From Boswellia sacra (lineage: Eukaryota; Streptophyta; Magnoliopsida; Sapindales; Burseraceae): a DNA stretch of 64,000 nt. Each line of letters begins with the position of its first letter. Positions within the stretch are counted from its first letter, which is position 1. Under the pieces are notes generated by a model, which was given only the letters and a program-made list of their open reading frames with translations, was not told the origin of the DNA and made no database searches. Location: contig SNVD02011590.1 in NCBI GenBank assembly GCA_013180625.2, positions 1 through 64,000 on the forward strand. Reading direction: 5' to 3'. This document shows, piece after piece, positions 57,069-64,000 of the stretch. The position numbers were made by a program, and so were the translations under genes.

Positions 57069-57610
57069 TCTTGTGATGAAAACATTCACATGTTTCAGTG
57101 ATCAAAATCCTATACAATGTAAACACTTAGTGAAAAATTCACAAAAACAAGAATATCCAACTTTTAGTCATAACAGGCATAACTGAAATAACATAACTAA
57201 ATTGTCCAGGTGCAGAACCAAATATCAATCACAGAACACAATCAGCTTGCGATTTGCAAACTGGTATGCAATAAACTCAACAAACTTAAAAATAGAAAAG
57301 CAACATAAAACATTCACAATGTAAAATCAATCACCAAGGTCAGAATATGAAACACCAACATGAACTATCACTCCCCCTTAATCAAACATTAGACCTGCAA
57401 AACATCACAATCATAAGTTGCATAGCATAGTAATTCAACCACAAATCATTTTGTTGCAAGTGTATCAACAAAAATTATTAAATCCTAAGCACAAAATTAG
57501 TAAATCCTAAGCACAAAAACATAAAATCCATAAACTCTACTCCCCCTTGGTTTCATATCAAGTGCCAAAAAATAAAGTTCCAAAGCACAATAAAAAAATA
57601 AAGAAAATGT

Positions 57611-59251
57611 TCAGTTAAGTCTGACAGAATTGCGCACAAGCAGCTTTGAGGGACGCGATATGGTTCTTTTGGTAGTAGTCTTGAATCGGGTAAATGATGG
57701 TTTTTGAGAAGTATCAGCAGGAGGTGATGTGGTAGCTGGCTGAGCACTGGTTTCAGTAGAAGTAGCAACAACAACAACTGTCTAATGGATCTTCCTGGCT
57801 TGTCTCTCTGTTGTGGTTTTAGTCTTCTGTGAAATGTCCACCAAAGTTTCAGCAGCTTGCTGTGTGACATGGGGTGAAGATGTAATAAGGATTGAAACAG
57901 GATCTGGTGGGTTGGGAGTGTCATCTACTATCTTTGAAAAAGACTCTTCAGCAACTGTTTTGGCTTTTTTCTTGCTACTTTGCTTGCCTTTCTTCTTCCT
58001 TTTCAGCATTGATTGGTTACCACTATATCTGCTTTCAAGCTTCTCTTCAATACTTTGTAGCTTGGCCTTGATAGCTTGATTTTCCTGTACAAGATTAACT
58101 AAAGAAGAAGTGATTAGAGTAAGTTGTTCTGTGATAGATGTCATCTGATCTGGTATGGGGTTTCTCCTTTGTCTTAGCTGTCTCTGAGGTATTTCCTCCC
58201 CCTGAGGAGCATTTTTAATGCTTGTCATGAAACCTTTCTTGATGGCTAACATAATTTATTCAGTAATCTCACCATCCTCCAATTCAATCTCATTTCGCAT
58301 CAACAAAGTATGAATCAAACAAGGTAAAACCAACAGTTTTAGATAAGATTGATAAGTTGCAATCTGAACAACGTAATTGTACATCCACAATCCAATATTA
58401 ATCGAGCGATTTGTGCCAACACAGTAAATAAACTTGGCTTTATCCTCTCTAACTTTATTTTGGTGTGTGGATGGGAACCAATTGAATCAAGTGATCTTAT
58501 GCAATAGTCAATATTTCAGAATCAAATGTTTTTGATCTATGTTATCATGTGGATCCCAACGAACCTTTCTACTCCTAGTTATCTCATATGTGACTTTACT
58601 CATATTTAACTCATTGCCAACAGTATGCTGAATACCAATAGGAATTTCATAAAACTGGTTTATGATATTAGGAGAAAATCTAATCAACTTGCCTCTACAA
58701 TAAACCTTATGATAATAATAACTCCTAGGATCATCAATGCAGGGCAAAACATTGGCATAGAATTCTTGAACAAGAGATTTGACAGGAGGAGTTAAATTTG
58801 TTACCGTCCTCATCCAATGTCTGGATTCAAGCATATCTCTGAGCTGATGGTCATCAAAGTCATTAACCTTGACAGGCCTCTCCACATGAATCCCTCTCTT
58901 TGAGGTGTATCGTCTAAACCTTGTTTCATTCTCTTACTTCAAGAACTCGTGACTGCGAGGATTGACAAGGTCCTATACCTCACCAAGCATGACATCATCA
59001 TCCTCACTCATAGCTAGGTCAATTGGAAGTGGTGGAGTCGAAGTTGAATCTAGTTCTTCAGTGGATGATTGCTCTGGTTCTATCGGAGGTGATTGTTCTA
59101 GTTCGATTTCTGGGTTTGCATGTGGTTCTTGCTGAACCTGCTGCTCTTGCTGGTTTGATTCCTCTTCAGTTGAAGAGTCAGAAGATGAAGAAGAGCTAGT
59201 CGTTTCGAGTTTAGTTGAAGAAGATAGAGTTGTAGCTTTGCATTTAGCCAT
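57611..59251 (-). pseudogene. Copia-3 third ORF downstream of pol (env-like / plant transposon protein)
   Basis: Same strand as pol. ATG at 59251. N-terminus is Ser, Glu and Gln-rich (MAKCKATTLSSSTKLETTSS). Core at 58885-58508: MERPVKVNDFDDHQLRDMLE, SLVQEFYANVLPCIDDPRSY, YHKVYCRGKLIRFSPNIINQ. A third part (58252-57782) has a heptad-like stretch VNLVQENQAIKAKLQSIEEK, probably coiled coil, followed by a Lys-rich KRKKKGKQSSKKKAK. The C-terminus ends RNSVRLN at 57611. Stops occur at about 58972, 58950, 58507 and 57781. No signal peptide or membrane segment is evident in the open parts, so an envelope role is not supported by what remains. Confidence 0.72.
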
Positions 59252-60147
59252 GATGTTGAAGGAAGAAGAAGATATGCTGCGATTTAGGGTTAATGAAGAG
59301 ATAAAAACAAATATGGAATTTATATAATCAAGAGTTAATAACCAAGTGTGATATAACCAGCATAAAATCCCAATCCAATCTAGATTTCAGGAATTTAAAT
59401 TTGAATGAAATTCATTTTCCAAAAGGATTAAATTCCAAGAAAGAGAAAATGTCCTGATATTTATCACATAAAAATGGTAATTTCCAAAAATAATTTTTTA
59501 AAATCTTCATTAAATAAGGTAATTTGAAGTCTTATAAAATCATAGGCTTTTAAATCACCAAAATCTTCTCGCCACTAAACAAATTTTCCCTCAAAATGAC
59601 CTTGCTGACGTGGTTCACCTTATTGACACATCAATGCATTAGAAAATAAAACAGAGTCAGACATGAAGCACTGGTCGAAAGTTATACTGCAAATAACTGA
59701 AAACAATTAAACTTTACATAACTGAAATATCTGAGCTTCATAAAGCCACTTTAAAGCAAAGTATGTATCAGAGCTGATTAAGCACATATCAACATCGATT
59801 TTTATTATCTAAACATTCAATTCTGTTGAGTGGTCAACATGAGCATGCTTCTTACGCACACAAATATTAATCTCAATAAGAATTATTACTATAAACCAGT
59901 AGCTTTCACACATGAAATGAGGTAGCCCTCTTCCGTTAGAGTAGGTTGTCTCAACATATTTTCTAGATACATTGAAGCTACTCTTTAAGGATAGCTTTCA
60001 CACAGCATAACTGGTAGCCCTCTCTAGTTTTAATATTAAATTACCAATAAATTTAAACAATCAAAGCAGCTCAATGATGCTTAAGTTGAAAAATTGACTA
60101 ATGATGCTACAAATATAAATAAAATAACTAAACACAATTTTTATGCA
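59252..60147. other. Copia-3 spacer between pol and third ORF
   Basis: No gene. Carries the GCTTTCACACA/GGTAGCCCTCT repeats shared with copia-1 and copia-2 (59860-60030). Confidence 0.55.
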
Positions 60148-62148
60148 GATAACTGACAAATACCTATGGCTTTTCTCAGTTTTCGAAATCTCAATGCATC
60201 AAGTGCTTTAGTAAACAAGTCATCTAGTTAATTCTCGATAGAGATATGTTCAATGTGGATTGTTTTGGATTCAATAAGCTCTCTAATAAAATGATGCTTT
60301 ATATCAATATGCTTAGTTCTAGAATGTTGGACTGGATTTTTTGAGATACTAATCGCACTAGTGTTATCACAAAACAAGGTTATTGAATCTTGATTAATAC
60401 CATAGTCACTTATCATTTGTTTCATCCAAAGGAATTGAATGCAGCAGCTTCCAACAGCTATATATTCAGCTTTTGTTGTAGATAATGAGATGCTATTTTG
60501 CTTCTTGCTATGCTAAGAAACCAGGCTATTACCTTGGTAAAAGCAACCATATTTCCTATCATCTATGTTTTCTACCCAATCTGCATCGCTATAACCTGCA
60601 AGACATGTATTTGTGTCTTTAGTAAACCATATTTCAAAATTAGATGTCCTATGAACATACCTGATAATTCTCTTCACTGCTGATAGATGTAGTTCTTTCA
60701 GACATGACTGAAGACGAGCACATGAGCCAACACTGAAACTGATATCTGGTATGCTTGCAGTCAGGTATAGGAGGCTTCCAATCATGCTCCTATAAAGGCT
60801 TGAATCAACATCATTACCTACATTCTCTTTTGTTAGCTTGATGCTAGTACTCATAGGAGTTTAAGTGCCTTGGCCTTGTCTAGTTCAAATTTCTTTAACA
60901 TGTTTTTAGCATACTTTGATTGTGATATAAAAATTCCATTTTCAAGTTGCTTCATTTGTAAACCAAGAAAGAAATTCACCTCACCTACCATACTTAACCG
61001 AATTCACTCTATATTACCTCAACAAATTCGTTAGCTTTGACTTTGGTTGTGGAACCAAAGACAATATCATCAACATACACTTAAGCAAAAATGAAATAAG
61101 TTGAAGTATGTTTAATAAATAAAGTTTTATCATTGCTTCCTCTAGTGTAGCTTCTTTGAATCAAGAAGCTAGTTAATCTCTCATACCAAACTTTAGGAGC
61201 TTGTTTCAAACCATACAATGCTTTATGAAGCTTATACATAAAATTTGGATTTTTAGGATCAATAAATGCCTTAGGTTGTTCAACACAAGCCTTTTCATTA
61301 AGATAGTCATTCAAGAAGGCTATCTTCACATTCATTTGAAACAATTTAAAGGTCAACAAGCATGCAATAGCAAGTAGCAATCTAGCATATTCAAGTCTAG
61401 CAACAGGTGCAAAAGTTTTCTCAAAATCAATTCCTTCAATTTGAGTGTAATCTTGTGCAACTAATCTAGCTTTGTTTCTAATGACTTGCCCATTTTCATT
61501 AGTTTTGTTTTTAAAGATCCATTTAGTTCCTGTAACAATTGCATCTTTTGGTCTATGAACTAACACCCATACTTTGTTTCTTTCAAACTGATTCAATTCT
61601 TCTTGCATTGCATTTATCCAAACATCTTCTTTAATGCTTCATTGACATTCTTTGGTTCTATTAAACAGACATAACAAGTATGACTTACCATATTTATCAC
61701 CTTGCTTCTTGTTTTCATTGTGGTTTCAGGACTTCTAAGAAGTTGTAGGATGTGCCTTTTGAATCCATGTAGGAGGATCTTTTCTAATACCAACATCTCT
61801 TTTTGATTTCTGTCCAGATTAGTATTGTTTGATGGTTCAGTTTTTTCTAAGTTACTGCATTGGTTGTATCAGTCATAACTTATTCTATTTTGCAGTCTAC
61901 AACAACTGAGTTTGAATCTTCTGTATCATCTACATCCTCTGTCAAAATAATAATATGTTTTTCCTACGAATAAATAGAGAAATCATCAATCATCAAACAT
62001 GACGTTGGCCGATTCCATAATGGTTTTAGTTCTCAAGTTATAAACACGATAAGCCTTGCTATTGGTTGAGTATCCAACAAAAACTCCTTCATCGCTTTTA
62101 GTATCAAACTTGCCCAACTGTTCCCTATCATTCAAGATGAAGCACCTT
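60148..62148 (-). pseudogene. Copia-3 pol remnant (integrase end, RT, RNase H)
   Basis: Integrase C-end SDEGVFVGYSTNSKAYRVYN (about 62090-62030), linker to TMKTRSKVINMVSH (61730-61680), RT MQEELNQFERNKVWVLVHRP opening at 61608, WIFKNKTNENGQVIRNKARL, FLNDYLNEKACVEQPKAF and [20 protein letters not shown]; a stop just before [10 protein letters not shown] (61078-61049); RT connection SLYRSMIGSLLYLTASIPDI (60800); RNase H YSDADWVENIDDRKYGCFYQ, which has lost part of the STSGG motif, and LFCDNTSAISISKNPVQHSR (60370), ending near 60148 with ALRFRKLRKAIGICQLSA. Non-functional. Confidence 0.88.
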
Positions 62149-62780
62149 CCACTTTCCTACAAAGCAAACAGATGAAGAACAAAAATTAAGCCAAGGTAAG
62201 AGAGAGAGAGAGAGAGAGAGAGAGTGTGTGTGTGTGTGTGTGCGCGCGCGCCATTGACAGGTGATGGCTCCCATACAACATGGCCAGTAAGCCTCTAGCT
62301 GAGCTCACCATTGTCACCACCATACGAAACAATCTGAAGAAAAAAAAACCTAGGTTTTGAATAGATGAAAAAGATCGAGATCAGGTACCAGTCTTGAACT
62401 CAGTCAAGTACCGATGGTAACCACCTTTCATCACCAAATAGAAGACCTTTGAATCTTAAATCAAAGCAGAAGGAACCAATGAAGAGTAAAGCAACTTCAA
62501 GATTCTGCCGTAGATCCTGGACCCCGTGATCTCTAATCATGGCAGCTATAGAAGAAAGAAACAAAAATCAAGGGGAGAGAGAGAGAGAAGAAAACGAGAA
62601 AGATCTCACCTTAGGGAGAGCAACCAGAGAGAGGAAGAAACGTGTACATGGAGGGTGCTAGAAACACTGTTTCTTTTTGTTTTATTTTCTCACATGGAAT
62701 TTTTAGGAGCTAGACATAAAATTTGACTTAGAGTTTTAGGAGCCAAACAAAAAATTTGAGCGAGCACCAAATTTTAGTCC
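62149..62780. other. Spacer with compound microsatellite
   Basis: 62199-62251 is a three-part simple repeat, (AG)n then (TG)n then (CG)n. The rest has Arg/Glu-rich AGAGAG frames (62526-62726) that are low complexity, not a gene. Confidence 0.7.
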
Positions 62781-63091
62781 ACCCGTTTTACATAGCAAAA
62801 AGAGGGCGTTTACAAATGCCATTGTTATTAACAATAGCTTTTATCAAATGCTATCGTTTTATTATCCTTTAGTTGCATTCTGCAAATGCTACCAATTTAA
62901 ATGCTTTTATATATAGCTTCCAAAAAAAATGCTATGAATATATATGGGAAAGCTATCAATAATAAAATGCTACTTTTTAAGTTACATATCATAGCATTCT
63001 TTTCTTAAATGTTACAAAAAGTAAACTTTTAGTAGCATCATAAAAAAAATGCTACAATGCAGTGCTACTAAATGTGTTATTTGTTGTAGTG
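62781..63091 (+). mobile_element. CACTA-type transposon terminus
   Basis: The plus strand ends TATTTGTTGTAGTG at 63091, that is CACTACAACAAATA on the other strand, a standard plant CACTA end. The preceding 300 bp hold many copies of AATGCTA/TAGCATT in both orientations, as expected of CACTA subterminal repeats. The next three bases are GTC. The opposite end was not found, so the length is unknown. Confidence 0.7.
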
Positions 63092-64000
63092 GTCAATGTA
63101 AACAAATAAAGACTATATAGGGCCAAAAGAATAGTACGTAAACAGTTACAGGAAGATCATGCTAAGTGTTACTCATTGTTGCACAAATATGCGAACATGG
63201 TTTTGAAAACTAATCTAGGTGCTACGGCACAAATAATGGTCGAACAGGTGGGTCCATCTCATGAACTAGTTTTCAAAAGGTTTCTCCTAGCATTTCCTGC
63301 ACAAAAAATAGGATTTGTTAGTAGTTGTAGATTTTATAGCATAGATGGTTATCACTTAAAGGGAGCTTTTGGGGGTGTTTTTCTATCTACAATACCTTAG
63401 ATGCCAATAGTGGCATTTTCACTTTGGTTGTAATGGTCTGCAAGAAGGAGAACACTAAAAGTTTGAGTTTTTTTCTTGCAAAAACTTCGAGTATATGGGT
63501 AAACGGCAAACTAGGACATTGACAATAATGAGTTATAGACAAAAGGAGTTAGTCAAAGCTTTGGAAGAGACATGGCATAATGTGTATAACAGATTTTGTG
63601 CAAGGCATAAAATTTTAGGAATAGATGGTCTAGTTTGCATTTTAGGGACCTGTTTTGGATGGCTAGTAGAGCCACCAAAATATATGGCAATTCATGAATG
63701 CTATGGAGGAAATGAAAAGCCTAGATGAAGCAATTTTTAATATTTAAACAACATTCCAACTAGCTTCTAATTTAGCCATGCATTTGATAAGGATTTAAAA
63801 TGTGATCATGTAACCAACAACTGACTGAGTCATTTGATAGTTGGTTAGGTGAGCAGAAAACCAAATCTATCTCAGCCTAGTTGAATACATTAGGAGAAAA
63901 GTGATGATTAGGTTTCATGAGAGGGCTGAGGATACACTAACCTAGGATACAAATATGCCGCCAGTTGTCAAATAAAAATTTGAGAAATTTAGGCAACAAG
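63092..64000 (+). pseudogene. MuDR-type MULE transposase pseudogene, continues past the window
   Basis: Frames on the plus strand: HAKCYSLLHKYANMVLKTNL (63160), FKRFLLAFPAQKIGFVSSCR, SIDGYHLKGAFGGVFLST (first catalytic Asp, about 63340), a decayed part, then IMSYRQKELVKALEETWHNV (63525) and YNRFCARH. The second catalytic Asp, normally in SDRQKGL, is Tyr here. Later, frames give FDKDLKCDHVTNN, TESFDSWLGEQKTK and MRGLRI toward 64000. Several stops and frameshifts. The CACTA end lies directly upstream and probably truncated or interrupted it. Confidence 0.85.

Larger units (their letters stand above)
51424..62148 (-). mobile_element. Copia-3: Sirevirus-type element, 5' half missing, LTR interrupted by gypsy
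   Basis: Minus strand. 3' LTR in two pieces, 51424-51643 and about 56535-57052, interrupted by a gypsy element. Then polypurine tract, third ORF (57611-59251), RNase H and RT (60148-61608) and the integrase C-part up to about 62148, where the match stops. 5' LTR, gag, protease and most integrase are absent. Confidence 0.82.

Noticed and set aside
57813..58079. Plus-strand frame MVLVFCEMSTKVSAACC
   Set aside because: Antisense shadow of the copia-3 third ORF.
62526..62726. Arg/Glu-rich frame MISNHGSYRRKKQKSRGE
   Set aside because: Low-complexity AGAGAG sequence near a microsatellite, no domain.
1..64000. CRISPR arrays, tRNA or rRNA genes
   Set aside because: The tandem arrays here are transposon minisatellites and hairpins, not direct repeats with unique spacers; no tRNA cloverleaf or rRNA sequence was recognised. 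Primer sites only resemble tRNA 3' ends.

Overview
The window looks like a transposon-dense, probably pericentromeric, block of a eudicot genome. The evidence is AT-rich DNA, canonical plant LTR-retrotransposon lineages (Sirevirus-type and RE1/Tork-type Ty1/copia; Tekay-type and Athila-type Ty3/gypsy), plant MULE, hAT, CACTA and Tourist-like DNA transposons, and one spliced gene of a plant-only small-protein type. No tRNA, rRNA, CRISPR array or bacterial-style operon was seen. Nearly all coding sequence is decayed transposon sequence; the one likely host gene is on the minus strand at 6416-6974 (5' end unresolved).

Layout. 1-830: tail of a degenerate copia gag-pol. 830-6400: AT-rich spacer with a GC-rich hAT-like block, a 455-bp tandem duplication and a TIR element. 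6416-6974: host gene ending in a CaaX-like box. 8104-11945: a 3.84-kb solo gypsy LTR with perfect ACTCC target duplications. 12051-13490: a small LTR element (TRIM/LARD type) with a Tourist-like MITE in one LTR. 16500-18560: FAR1/MULE transposase pseudogene split by a hAT-like element. 19021-41848: a Sirevirus (copia-1, minus strand, TSD ATTAC) whose 5' LTR is split by a 13.9-kb Athila-derived tandem array. 42259-50883: a second Sirevirus (copia-2, plus strand) whose integrase is split by a gypsy solo LTR (TSD GAATT), itself split by an Athila-type solo LTR (TSD TATAT). 50884-62148: a partial gypsy LTR, then a third Sirevirus (copia-3, minus) with a 5'-truncated Tekay-type gypsy in its LTR. 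62149-64000: compound microsatellite, a CACTA terminus and a MuDR-type transposase pseudogene running off the window.

The most unusual object is the Athila-derived array (27395-41296). It has the order LTR-internal-LTR-internal. Each internal region keeps an Asp-tRNA primer site, a shortened gag, protease and a pre-RT segment. Each lacks reverse transcriptase, RNase H and integrase. In the position where Athila elements have their env-like region, each carries an intronless, sense-oriented copy of a plant LONELY GUY (LOG)-type cytokinin riboside monophosphate phosphoribohydrolase gene, preceded by a 67-bp tandem hairpin array and a second ORF of unknown origin. One LOG copy needs only a single-base deletion to explain its disruption; differences between the two copies are skewed to synonymous sites. 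This looks like gene capture by a non-autonomous retrotransposon.

Relationships and limits. Boundaries were set from TG...CA ends, target duplications, primer sites and polypurine tracts read by eye. Domain names come from recognised motifs, not database searches. Divergence statements are hand counts on parts of the sequence.
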